Shown in pieces: positions 36,771 through 47,555 of a stretch of 64,000 bases of DNA. Under the pieces are notes generated by a model, which did no database searches, was not told where the DNA came from, and saw only the letters and a program-made list of their open reading frames with translations. The stretch's first letter is position 1; the number at the start of each line of letters is the position of its first letter. A program made the translations under genes and the position numbers. Location: the NCBI GenBank assembly GCA_029207755.1, contig JARCOQ010000003.1, positions 42,676,144 to 42,740,143 on the forward strand, in the 5' to 3' direction. Source of the stretch: Chamaea fasciata. Taxonomy: Eukaryota > Chordata > Aves > Passeriformes > Sylviidae.

Positions 36771-36807
36771 GTCACATGGAAAGACCCCACCTCCCTTTCC
36801 ATGTGAC
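36771..36807. repeat. Perfect 13-bp inverted repeat (hairpin)
   Basis: GTCACATGGAAAG (36771-36783) is exactly complementary to CTTTCCATGTGAC (36795-36807) around the loop ACCCCACCTCC. One mismatch (A opposite C) outside the stem is followed by two more pairs (CT with AG), giving about 16 positions of near-perfect symmetry. The chance expectation for 13 bp with a spacer of 20 or less is about 0.02 in 64 kb. A minus-strand open frame (36768-37286) ends inside it, which I take as incidental. Confidence 0.9.
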
Positions 36808-39800
36808 CAGAAGGTACCCTTTGCAGCTTGGGCTCTGTTACAGTCTAAATGAGGTAGCAACAGCCAGTAAGCCATTAAAATGTTCTGTGTTATAAAACGG
36901 ATCTTGAATTCCCTGCTCGTCTGGGTGACCAGTGCCATGGGGAAACTCTTGCTGTGCAGAAGTGCTGCATCCCAAACCAGCTTTCTACATTCCAGCAAAT
37001 GACTCCTAGCACTGCAGGATGCAACTTGCAGCCCCCTGTTTTTGCTGTGGTTGGCCAGAGACAAGAGGCACACAGGAGCACACAGCTCAGTCTGCAAAGG
37101 CTGTGCAGCTCTCAGCTCCTTACTGGGCAGAGCCCCAGTTGCTGGCAATGCTGTGATGGCACTGATCAGCCACGGCCTGGGACGATGCAGAGCAGGAAGG
37201 ACAGAGCCAGGAGGAGTTGGAGGGCACACTGCCTGTGCCTGAGCCCCCAGCCACCACGGGGATGTGTCCCCCACTGGGTGTTGCACAGCTAGGCTGTGCC
37301 TGTTGTGTTCTCACCATGGACACCTGGAACAGAAGATGCAGTGGGACATGGACAGGAGCATCCTTCATAGAACCTTCCCAGCACAAGTTATGTTTAAACA
37401 CAGCCCTGAAAATAAACCCCTTGTTGTTTAATGCCACAGAGTGCATGAAGCCTGAGGGCTGCAGTCCTGCCTGCTAGGCAGGAGAAGGTAAAGGAAGCCC
37501 TGAATCTGCTTTGCTGCTCTTCGATAAACAAATTGTCAGAACAGCAAGGAACCTCTAAAACTTGGGTATTTGTCTACTGCTTTTTTTTTCTATCTCAAAA
37601 TCCTGGTGCACTCACAGTGAATTGGAGATTGCAGGACACTCCTTAGCTCTGCAACACAGCCTAGTGACAAAGGGATTTGTCCATCTGTACCAGTCTTCTG
37701 ACATTTCAAAAAGTCACTGCACTTCACTCCTCCCAAAGGAGCAAGCAAGAATCAATTGAATTCTAAATCTGAAAAGAAAAATAGCCCTTTCTCTCCTATT
37801 TACACATAGGAAGAAAATATTGAATTCTGCTTTGTTGACTGTAGTAGGAAAAAGAACAATCTCAGTCTCTCTCTCCCATTTGTTATTTTATTCTGAGGTG
37901 CGTTAGGCAGTTTTGCATTTACCCTGGTGCAAAGCAAAGTAGGATCAGAGGCTAAACCAGTAAGATTTGTTTATGGTGGTGGAGATCATTTATCCCCAGA
38001 GACATCAAGCAACAGGACCTTTGGTTGCCTGAGACCTGTGGCCCTCCTGTCTGTTTGTGACCACATGCCTCACTGTCCCCCAACTCACATGTTGAGTAAA
38101 CCTCCAAAAACTCCAAGACAAATTTAAAGAAATCCACACAATTTGGACAGGTTTCATCAGGCATCTTGGACTTGTTTTGTGAATGTTCAAAGAAGTCACT
38201 GAATGACCCAGATCTCCTTTTAGCAGGGTCTTTCACACATTTTATGTGGCTGGGTTTGCTTGCATTCATCTTCTCTGTCAGCCTTGCTGTAGAGAGGTCA
38301 GGTCTTAGCATCACTGACTGTGGACAGTAACATTCTTTTTGCAGAACCTGGATGGATTCAGTTCAGTTTAGTTGCGCACCAGGGACAGGGATGGGGACTT
38401 TGCAGAAGCCCCACTGAACTGAGGTTTTGGATCTCGCAATTGAGGACAGATCTACCCAAGTGTATCCAATGGAGTGATACCTTTTCCACCTGAGGGGTTG
38501 TGGTGTGCTTGGTCTAGGCCTCATGCTATAATGATGGCTGATGATTTCTTCCTTCTTGCCCCCCAGCTTTAGGGCAGCTCCAGCCAGCTTGTGAATTCCT
38601 GTGTCCCTGGGGCCTGTGGGGAGATGCAGAGAAATGTATTTCTCTCTTTAAATTGCAACCATCTACAGAAAGGGACCGTGCAATTGTTTGTGCCGTGCAC
38701 AAAAAGGGCCCAGAGCTGAGGGCTGGTGCTGGGAGCTGCTGCCGCCATGAGAACAACAACCAGTGGCAGCAAACAATAGCCTTTGTCTGCTAACAACAGC
38801 TTGCGATGGGGGCAAGCAGCTCAGCTCCTTGTCTCACTTTCATTTGAGGAATGCAGAGCAAAAGAGATCCTTCTAAGGGGAGTGGGGAGGACAAAATAAC
38901 TTGGGAAATAAAGTGATTCAAAATTCTCAGTGTTGCTCCCTCATTCTATTTTTTTAATGGCGTAAGTTAACTGGTGGGAAAACCTGATTCCCACCAGACC
39001 CCTCAGCTTATTACTTTCAGGCAGCTCTGTCCTCCACCTCCCAAAAAGTAGGTGCCTCTTCTAGCGTGGAGCATGCCCATGAACCAATTTGTAGCTCTGC
39101 TCAAGGTGAATTCTTCAGGTGACTTTGCCAGTGCAGCAGGCTCTCAGGCTACCAGCTCTGGATGTGTTAGAATCTTCATGGAAGGTGACAGAAGCTTTGT
39201 CAAAAATCCTCTTTAAAATCCATTTGCACTCCCCCCTCTATGAGAAATCATGGCTCTGACCTCAGGGAAGCTGCATGATGGGTGAGATGGGAGGCAATAA
39301 CTAACAGAGGAGAAAGGTGACATTTGCACTAATATCCTACCAGCACTATTTTGGGCAATGCTGGAGTCTGCTGGTAGCACATCAACCTGATTTGCATGAT
39401 AATCTCTGTGCTCCACACTTCCACTAGAATAATTTATTGCTTAATTGGATGTAGTAAAAATGGAGGTATCAGCATGTCACATCGTTAGTCTTCCAGCCAC
39501 TTATTCCCTGTGGTGCCAGTCACAGCCTCCACTGTCCTGCAAGGAGAAAATGCCAGTGTAAAAGGGCTACATGTAGGGAATTCAAGCCAATCCATTCAGA
39601 GTGACTGGCGTTCCATGGAAGGGGCTAAACAAGAGGACAACCTGAATCTTTGCTCAAAACTCATCCCTGGTATGATTCCTCCTCTCCTTTTTATATAGCT
39701 TGTCCTTGCACCTTGCCTCTTCTGCACCCTTTGTAGGGCTAACTAGGTGGACACCAGAAAATAGAAGACAGTTTCTCTAGCAAGCTTCTTGCCAACTCTT

Positions 39801-39851
39801 CCCACTCTTTTCGTGAGTATAGGGACACAGACAGCTCTCCTCACAAGCAAA
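36808..39851. other. Non-coding stretch, locally GC-rich
   Basis: Positions 36950-37330 are GC-richer, with opposed frames of 112 (plus) and 172 and 108 codons (minus). Openness on both strands argues for composition, not a gene. The rest is ordinary. No repeat family is recognised. Confidence 0.6.
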
Positions 39852-39869
39852 AGGAGGAGATCTCCTCCT
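39852..39869. repeat. Perfect 18-bp palindrome
   Basis: AGGAGGAGATCTCCTCCT is fully self-complementary with no spacer; about 0.24 such palindromes are expected in 64 kb. The left half is all purine except for the central AT, so it is also a purine/pyrimidine mirror-type tract. It lies at the left edge of a possible CORE-SINE fossil. Confidence 0.92.
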
Positions 39870-39874
39870 AAATC

Positions 39875-39960
39875 TAGGAGTCAGTTCAGATCCTGGTTGT
39901 GCCTGGTACTTTCTCTATAACCTTAAGAAATCCTTTAAGCCCATCTCTAACCCACGGAAG
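39875..39960 (+). mobile_element. Possible CORE-SINE/MIR-like fossil
   Basis: 'ggagtcagttcagatcctggttgtgcc' followed by 'tataaccttaagaaatcctttaagcccatctctaac' resembles the MIR order 'tcctggctctgccac...gtgaccttgggcaaatcacttaacctctc'. It is badly worn, and only the step order and a few short words match. Chance resemblance is possible. Confidence 0.35.
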
Positions 39961-41520
39961 CTGCAATGTTTTACCATGTTCTTTCTAATAAAGAGCCATG
40001 AAATCTACAAATGGGAGCTGCTGGGCATGTAAAACTTTGAGGTCAGTCCAGCCCTAGACTGGGGGAAAGCTCTCAATCTGTTTCTCCAAATGGAAAGTAA
40101 TCCATGCTATTGTTTTTTGGATTCATCTTTCTTTTTAAAACACAACCACAAAACTTCATGTGAATTTGAACCTAATCCTCAAAAACCCCCATGTTTGCAC
40201 AGCTGAGTAGAGACCCCTCTGAAGATTAGTGGCATGTTTCAGGCGGATGACAAGCACTGACCAGGGACTTGTCTCATCCGTGAAAAACACCTGCTCCTTT
40301 GAGGTTCCCCTGCCTGCTGTGAGAAAAGGGGTAGGCAGCAACTCCAACTTGAAAAGCACAATTCAGGAAAGCTTTTTTCTGCTCCTGTAGCTGATTTTCA
40401 CATGTGTTGTATATTACAAAGGACGTGAGTTTGGTGTTCTCTTGTTCCTGATATAAATTGAAATTTTTATGTATTATTTTTATTGAACTCAGCGGATCCT
40501 CAGCTTTCAGCCAGGGTCCTGTTGTGTTATTCACAGTACAAGACAGGGCTTGAGAGCTTATTGTGACCACAAGAGGAATGAATGAAGGATACCACTTTGA
40601 TTTCAGAATGGGTTTTAATGCCCTGCTAAGGAGCTCAGTTCAGATTTGTAGCTGGGAAAGCCTTACACATGAGGCTTAGCCCAACTAAAAGGAGAGGTAG
40701 TCTGCTGCAGTCCAGAAACTGTTTCCATGATATTTTCAGAAGGTGCCGTGTCAAAGAAAAGCAGCAACTTCAGGCAGCGCCTGACAAGGAGTTCTGGGGC
40801 AAAGATGGACTAAAAGAGCCAGGTCCAAGCTCTTAGATTATTTAAACCATCTTTTGCTGCTGTAACTTCAGAAATCATTCTGCTCTCACAAGATCGGGCC
40901 CTTTGCATGCTCACTGCCCCATGGGCTTTGGGGTGTAGGGGGCTGTGAGGGCTGTGCTGCTAGGACAGCAGGGTTTGCCCACAGGTTCTGTGAGAAATAA
41001 AGAAGTAAAGAAATGGGGTAACTCCATTGTTTGAGCTAAGAGAGGTGGGAATACTCCCTAATGCTCACAGGAAAAGATAAAGGTTTCAGCTGCTCTTTTC
41101 AGTGATAGCCACATGCTGTTTCCTTCAGCAGGAAGTGCCTGCAAGATGGTTGAGAGGGCAGGTGACTGTCGTGGCTGCCAAACAGGAGCAGGGGTTTAGG
41201 GAACCTGCTTGGAAGAAACCATTTTATTCACATACTGTTTCTTGCTTTTCTTTTGGGGGTCCAGGTAGTTTAGTCACTAGCTGTTACTGCTGTGATCTGC
41301 TGTGATCAGCTGGTGCATCTCCAGTCTCCTGGGAAAGGATTTCTAATGAGGATGGGAGCCCTGGGGCTGCAATGTGAAACAGAGACTGTTGTAGCACAGT
41401 GGAGTAGGTAAGATCAATAGGAAGTGCAGATTTGCAACATGTTGGATATATGACAGATTCCACACACACCCTGGGGAAAAGATTTTTAAATCCTTTAAGG
41501 GAGTGGCAGAAACACTGTTT
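39961..41520. other. Non-coding stretch, nothing distinctive
   Basis: Open frames are at most 98 codons and unrecognised. There is no microsatellite before the AT repeat at 41521 and no repeat tail. Confidence 0.6.
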
Positions 41521-41521
41521 C

Positions 41522-41553
<32 letters not shown>

Positions 41554-41562
41554 TCATATATG
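41521..41562. repeat. (AT)n microsatellite
   Basis: About twenty TA/AT units with two single-base interruptions (TTTA, TTCA). It is self-complementary and therefore able to extrude as a cruciform. It produces the run of alternating Tyr/Ile in the overlapping 169-codon frame (41432-41941), which is therefore not evidence for a gene. Confidence 0.93.
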
Positions 41563-42618
41563 TAGGTATGTGCACAGGAGTAAGAAGCAATCTGCCACCT
41601 CACCTCTAAAATATTTGCTGAGGATTGTGGAAATCTTTACAGGGTTGGTCCAACTAAATCAACTTTGTTTTACTGCAGAAGACTTACTGGTACTGATCCA
41701 TACCAAAAGAAGCCATGATAAGGAGTGGGAAACAGTTCCCAGCAGAGCACTGCTGCAGAACCCACCACAGCCAGCATGGCAGCTCTCTGCAGGCCTGCAT
41801 CCCAGCTCTCTCCCTGGGCCAGCTGCAGTTGTTGTGGCTCCCAGGGGCTGTTGGATCAGCCAGAAAAGAGAGTTTGGGTCTTCCCTGTCACTTGTACTTC
41901 TCCAGCATATTACAGAGCACTTGGGAAGCCAGAAGTTGTAGGGTGAAATAACAGAGTATGAACAAGAAATGAGGGTTTTATCAGCCAGGATAAATGCTTG
42001 CTGAAAGCATTCGCTGAAGGATGCTGTATAGCTGCCACTTGTAAAATTCAGATCAGTAGATCTTCTAAATCATCCCTAAAATTCAGCCACACATTACTCA
42101 AGATGGTGGAGTAAAAACTGAAGTGAAAATCCTGTTTTACAGAAATGGACTGACGATGTCATTGTGATAGTCTCTCCTGGGCTGTTAGATTTGAACTCTA
42201 ATGCTATAATGTACCAGAAACACCAAGAGGACTAATGCAGGTGTTGACACCTTATCACCTGGTGTATCAGCATCTGCTTTCTGGCTGCCTGCTGTGTTAA
42301 AGCTGCAAGAAACACCACTACCTGATCTACCTGAAATGTATTTAAAGTCATGTTCACGCATTTTGTCACCTCCTGCAATGAATTCCTCCCTGCTGGTAGT
42401 TAAGCTGCATTCTGCCTAAATGCTGAGTGCAAGAAATAACTGTTACTCATAAATGTCTCACTAGAAACGTGTCCCCTTCTCACTAGAGTCCCATAGGAGG
42501 AGGGCCTGATATTCTCTACATTCCCACCTGACTGCAGCTCCAGCCCAATGCCATGTGCACGAGGAAGGTTTATAATCAGTTTGGAGATACTCCCCTGGAA
42601 AACCCCTTTCAGGGAAAG
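41563..42618. other. Non-coding stretch, nothing distinctive
   Basis: No gene is supported; the 169-codon plus-strand frame here begins in and depends on the AT microsatellite. No transposon is recognised. Confidence 0.6.
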
Positions 42619-42677
42619 TCACTGTCATTGACTGTCATTGATTCACTGTCACAGACTCACTGTCACTGACTCACTGA
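42619..42677 (+). repeat. Small degenerate tandem repeat (ACTGTCAYTG-type)
   Basis: Two exact units of ACTGTCATTG (42621-42640) are followed by related units built from 'ttcactgtcac', 'agactcactgtcac' and 'tgactcactga'. It is a cryptic minisatellite of about 60 bp with unit length drifting between 10 and 14. No function is apparent. Confidence 0.8.
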
Positions 42678-43399
42678 GATCAGTGCATGCCCCTACAGAA
42701 GTGCTGGGTTTGGTATGAGAGAGGTGGAGCAAACGACTTTGCATGTCTCCCTGACGTGAGCTGCAGATAACCTGGTACATCCCAAGGCAGGTAACCACCT
42801 TTCCACTCCCTCACCGAGTGGGTACCTCCGTGGTGACACACCCAGTCACCACATAGCTGGGTGCATAGTCCCTACTGCCCTCACTCGAGCTGAGGTCAAA
42901 GTGTCAGCCTGGACACCCTGTGGGGAGGATATGAACTGTACATCACAGCCACCTTTGCCTGCAAGGAAAGGCTGGAGCAGCTCAGCTCTGTCAACAGCCC
43001 AACCCCCTTCAGTGTTTGGTTTGGGGTTGGAAAGGTTGGTTCTGCAATTAACAGCAGCTGACGTAGTTGTCATGATTGTGTTATTAGTAGCAAAAGAACT
43101 TATGACTTGTCCTGTAAGGCACATAACCAGCTCCAGCTTGGAGAGAAGTGCTGCCAGCTTGCCTGGCCTGGCTCTCTGCTCCCGGAACTGAAACTGGCTT
43201 TCCCGGCAATGCTGGGCTCCCCTTCGGCTCCCAGCCAGCCACCCGAGCAGGGCGCTCACACTTGGCAAGCTCTCTACACGTCTGTCACATTTCCCAGCAA
43301 GAGCTGCAGGGACGTGTCCTGCAGCCCTGCAAGTCGAATACTAACTGCATCAGACAGTGCATTTGTAGCTAAAAATACCACTGAGCAATTTGCCTGAGA
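42678..43399. other. Non-coding stretch approaching a CpG-bearing block
   Basis: Composition rises in GC and CpG towards 43180-43260. Opposed frames (96 codons twice on plus, 140 codons on minus at 42846-43268) are unrecognised. I see no splice or promoter layout firm enough to call. Confidence 0.5.
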
Positions 43400-43740
43400 A
43401 AGGAGCCTGTTCTCCCTGGCTGGCAACCAGGTGATTTCGCCTCGACCGCCACAGCTCAAGCTGTCGTGTGCAATCCTTACGTAAAACCATTTCAAATATC
43501 AGAGCGTGATAACATTGCCGGCGGAGTTTAAACTCCTGAAAAATGGAAGCTCTGGTGCTAAATCCTGGCACAGTGAAAAAAGGCCAAAACACCTTCCTTC
43601 ACTGAGATGATGAAAGTGTGACGACCAGCCCAGCTTTACACATTTATGGTGCAATCTCATACTGCAATCTCTGTTCCTTGAGATGTCTGTGACTGAGGAA
43701 ATTGCAAGTGAAATCTCCATTCTTTCATCAGATCAGTGTA
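43400..43740. promoter_or_regulatory. Candidate regulatory block with TTACGTAA site and 14-bp palindrome
   Basis: This block holds unusually many CpGs for the window between 43437 and 43525. TTACGTAA (43477-43484) is the exact palindromic consensus of PAR-bZIP/NFIL3 (D-box) factors. GCCGGC (43517-43522) abuts GGAGTTTAAACTCC (43523-43536), a perfect 14-bp palindrome. Retained CpGs in an otherwise CpG-poor region fit selection or an unmethylated state. A reversed CORE-SINE-like fossil follows at 43795. There is no proof of activity; a 14-bp palindrome is expected about four times in 64 kb by chance. Confidence 0.3.
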
Positions 43741-43794
43741 TGGTCATCACCTGTCTCCTATATGGGTAATAAGTACAATACATGGCACTTCAGC

Positions 43795-43875
43795 AGAACT
43801 TTCTATCCTGGAATTTCAAAGCACCTCAATAAAGTGTCCTAACACAGCTGAGAAGCAAGACCAGGAATACACACT
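43795..43875 (-). mobile_element. Possible CORE-SINE/MIR-like fossil, reversed
   Basis: 'ttctatcctggaatttcaaagcacctcaataaag' (43801-43834) resembles the reversed 3' part 'cctgggatctcaaagcgctttacaaag' found in reptile and bird CORE-SINEs, followed by a worn 'accaggaata' segment. It is a short and diverged fragment. The family call rests on word order only. Confidence 0.42.
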
Positions 43876-46664
43876 CTCAATTAATCATTAATGAGTTTGG
43901 AGCACAACATACATACAGGTTAAAATTAACATTTTGTGAATATAAGAAATACATGATCTTGATCATACAGGCAGAAACAATATTATTCACTGTTGAGCAA
44001 AGACCCAGCATTAGAACAAGTGTGAGGCTGCCTCCTACAATCTCACTGTTTCCCACCTCTGCAAAGCACTGGAACCGTATAGAAGAATTAGGGAAAGCTT
44101 GCTACTTATATCACCTTTCAGGCACAGAGAGAAGGAGTGCTTTTTACCTGTTTGTTTTTTTTTTTCAATCTGCTTTTTACCTGCAAGCCAGTGAGTCCCA
44201 TTGACTGTTGCTCCCCTGTGCTTCCATGCCTGCTTTGCCCAGTGGGGGTGGGCAGTGCTGGGGCAAGAGAGAGCAGCCCTAGAAAGCTGGATGGCCCAAG
44301 CTCCTTTGAGACTTCCTGACTCCCAGAATATTTCAGCTAGTGTGTGAAGGCCAAGGAGGCAGGAAAGATTGTATTGCCAGTGCAGTGCTGCCAGCTCACA
44401 TCATGAGTTGTAGCCCATTTTCCTCCAAGCTCTGTTTTCTCCAGGGAGTGGGTTATCCAAGTCTCTCCTCACTCGTAGGAACAGCAGCACAGATCTAACT
44501 CACCCTGAAAAATAAGAAGCACAGAAATCACACATTCCACGACCAGAAGGGCAATTGAAAGGACACCTTGCTGTGGGATTTTCAAGCTGGTTTTGTGATG
44601 GTTTAAGAATGTGACTTATATTGTTTTCAATATATCGCATTGGCAGTCCAGCTTTCATTACCAAGACGAAGGCAGATTTAATGTACAAATTGATTCACAG
44701 ATGCACTGAAACTATTTCTCTTTATCCTGACCTCAGTCCCCATGCAGATATAAATCCCCAGCTGTGAACCTATGGTACTTAATGTTCTTGCTTAATTGGG
44801 CAGGAGCTTGTCTTCTTCTGCAAGAGCAGCAGCATCCAGGATGCAGTGGTTTGCATTTGTCTCAAGAAAAATTACCAGTATGGGAAGCAGTGAGCTGAGG
44901 GACTGGGTAAGTGTACTCTTGGTGGAGTGAGTTAATATTTGATGGACAGGTGATGGAGTAGGCTAATATTTGAACATCTGGAGATTTAACTTCAAACACC
45001 CGCTGGGATTTTGAGTCTGCTCTGATCTGTTGTGGCCATTTGCCACGTCAAAGGATTTCTACACAACTAAGCAGACTCCAGCCAGACTGCCAGTCTCTCT
45101 AGTCATCCCCACCTGGCTTGTAGAGGGCAGCATGTACCTGGTGACCTCACAGTCCTGTCCCAAACCCCAGGAGATTGTCCCAGGGCTGCTGTGACAGAAA
45201 AGGTGCAAGTGAATTGACTCCAACACAAGAGAAAGGGGCAGATCCCAGCAATGCTGGGAATGAGTTGGGGGGGCTGGAGGTTCTGCTTCAGCGCCCTATT
45301 TCTAAAGTATTGGGCTTCTCTGGTTGGAGAAGTTAGTTTGAAATAACAGTTCAGATGCATCCTCCAAGGAAGGGATTAGCAGAGTTGCATGGAAAAGCCT
45401 GCAAAGTGCTAGGCAGTGCTGCTCAGAGCAGAAAGAACTTTGGGGTGGCAGTACTCTATTTGTTTTTCTCATTGTTTTTTGAGGGAAAAAAGATGGTTTT
45501 ATACAAAGATTCATGGGTGTACAGTGTTTCTCCCTGAATTTGCATTTGTTTGATCTATATTTCTTGGCTTCAGCACAAAGCCAATCTAGTTTATTCCACT
45601 TTCTGCACTCCATCTCTCTAGATTTGATGAGCTTCATTCAGAATTAGCAACCAAAGCTCCAGCTCACAGTTATCTGCTTTCTCAGCCCAAATGATCATAA
45701 AACCAGTGACATGTCTTCCAGGTTTTAGCCTCTTCTGGCCGGTCTGTACTAGGAGAGCATGCCAGCTCACCTGCTCCTTACTCCTTGTATGGAGAGAGGC
45801 CCAGGATGAGCAAAGGTTTACTGGAGGGACCTCTAGTGCAGCTTTCAGCAGGAAACACTGATGGAAAAGAGTCCATTAAAAAAACATAACGAAGGGCAGT
45901 TTGCACTGGGGTGAAAAGGATGGGGTTGGGGTTTTTCCTGTTTTTATGGTGATGCTGCACTTAAATGTGGCTTACTTAGAGAGCAGCATATGACCTATGT
46001 GTACCTTGTCATATCCAATAGATCTCATGTGAAAAGCTGAAAGCTCTCAATAGCAGCTGGGCCCCAGGGACCATCACAAGGCTGAGCTGCATGAATTAAA
46101 TGACCAAGAGCAAAGCTCACAACTCCTCTGACAGAACCAGAGCTCTGCCAAGAGTGTGGGGTTGCCACAACCCTGTCCTCCTCTTTCAGCACCCTCGGGA
46201 CCAGACCTTCCTTATATAACTCTCAATGCTCCAGCAACTCCAGAGAAACTACAATAGTTTAAACCAACACCACGTCTGGCTCTTTGTCTTAAATCTCCCA
46301 TCCAGACTTAATTTTGCAGACTATCTGGGTCGTGACAGAGTCCTCATCTATCACAGTCAGGTTACTTCCCTCCTATCCTAAATGAAACAAGCCAAACGGA
46401 GGGCAGCTCCTCTGTGGAAGGCTTTCTCGGCTGGTTTCCCCCTCTTCCCTCCCTAATTGTTGGTTAATGTACGTAAATGATTTAACCAAATAGAGGCTAG
46501 AGTTTCCCGGTAGGAAAGGAAGTTTATTGGAGGAGGGGGACAATCCACAGATGGATTTACCTATATCAGATTCTGGGTAAATATTTATTCTCCTTTCCCT
46601 TTTGTGCACCCTTCTCCGCCACAGGAACAAGGACAGATCCTCGCCAGCCACAGGGCAGCAGGGA
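43876..46664. other. Non-coding stretch, nothing distinctive
   Basis: No supported gene or repeat. A T9 run lies at about 44156-44164. The frames of 83-111 codons are unrecognised. Confidence 0.6.
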
Positions 46665-46732
46665 AATATTGTTACTCCCATTGTACAAGTGCACAAGTAG
46701 GGCAAAGGTGACTTAATCTCGGGAAAGTCAGT
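46665..46732 (-). mobile_element. Possible MIR-like fossil, reversed
   Basis: 'tattgttactcccattgtacaa' followed by 'aaaggtgacttaatctcgggaaagtca' follows the reversed MIR core order 'attattatccccattttacag...gttaagtgacttgcccaaggtca'. It is worn. A minus-strand 166-codon frame (46373-46873) runs through it, which further argues against that frame being a gene. Confidence 0.38.
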
Positions 46733-47181
46733 GGTGCTTTTACCACTGGTTCTGGGGGACTTTGAACAGGAGCAGCTGGAGTGGGCGGCTGGAGTAAACA
46801 GCCAGCGCCAGGCTGGCGGTGGGCAGGAGCCGAGCTCCGGGGCTGCATCACCAGCCATCCCAGGGAGTGCCACTGTCCTCCCTCAGAGGGCTCAGCCACC
46901 TCTGACATGAGTCGTGCTTCCTCTCTGGAGACTGCCTTCAGCTCCTCTGACTTACCTTGTGGAAGTGCTGGGAAGCTTCATTAATTCCCATTTGTCAAGC
47001 AGATTTAGAACCCTGCCAACAACGAATTCTTTGTAGCAAGAGCTGTGGCATTTAGCAAGATGAAGAGGGCAGAACACTCCCATGCCTTGTCTTTTTTGGG
47101 TCTTTTTTCCGAGTATTTTTGCAAAAGGGAAAAATTAATGTCAGATTTTATTACAAAACAACAGACTACAGCCACCCTTAT
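46733..47181. other. Non-coding stretch leading into a possible regulatory block
   Basis: GC-rich to about 46900, then AT-richer with fewer open frames. Nothing recognised. Confidence 0.5.
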
Positions 47182-47212
47182 TTCCCGGAATATTAATAGT
47201 CATAATGCATTA
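47182..47212. promoter_or_regulatory. STAT-type site next to a TAATGCATTA palindrome
   Basis: TTCCCGGAA (47182-47190) is an exact TTCN3GAA palindrome, the classical STAT dimer site. Thirteen bases further, TAATGCATTA (47203-47212) is a perfect 10-bp palindrome made of two TAAT homeodomain half-sites. The surrounding 46990-47300 has an even, non-repetitive composition and no long open frames. These are motif matches only; both could be chance. Confidence 0.28.
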
Positions 47213-47500
47213 CGTTAGGTTAGTCAGTAGTTTTCACTAATCCGCAAAACATGCACTGTTGACCTCTGAGGTAATTTTGGATCACGCTCAAGCCAAATAA
47301 AGGCAGATTTGTGGTTGCAGGTGGGAGATCCTCTGAAAAAAACATAAATGTAACCACAATGTCCTCTGGTTTGACCTGAACTCAGCCTGGCCTTCATTGG
47401 TTTTTCTGGCAGTAGTCCAGAAGTAAGGCAGAATAATGATTTAAAGGCATTACACTATGATATGATGTAACCCAGCACAGGGTGGTGGCTTTGGGAAGAT

Positions 47501-47555
47501 AGTTTACAGTAAGTAAACTACAGTACCCAAGTAAGTAAACTTACTTAAACAGTAA
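47501..47555. repeat. Cluster of GTAAGTAAAC repeats in both orientations
   Basis: Around 55 bp contain 'cagtaagtaaac', 'caagtaagtaaac' and 'cagtaagtaccc'. Two small hairpins are AGTTTAC-agtaa-GTAAACT (47501-47519) and AAGTAAG-taaa-CTTACTT (47529-47546). It is a local expansion of a short word with inversion. It also carries donor-like GTAAGT words, which I do not read as splice sites. Confidence 0.75.

Noticed and set aside
36768..37286. 172-codon minus frame
   Set aside because: It overlaps a 112-codon plus frame in GC-rich sequence, ends inside the 36771 hairpin, and has no recognisable domain.
41432..41941. 169-codon plus frame with a Tyr/Ile run
   Set aside because: The run is translated (AT)n microsatellite, and the rest of the frame is unrecognised.
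46373..46873. 166-codon minus frame
   Set aside because: It runs through a probable MIR-like fossil and is opposed by other frames; no domain is recognised.
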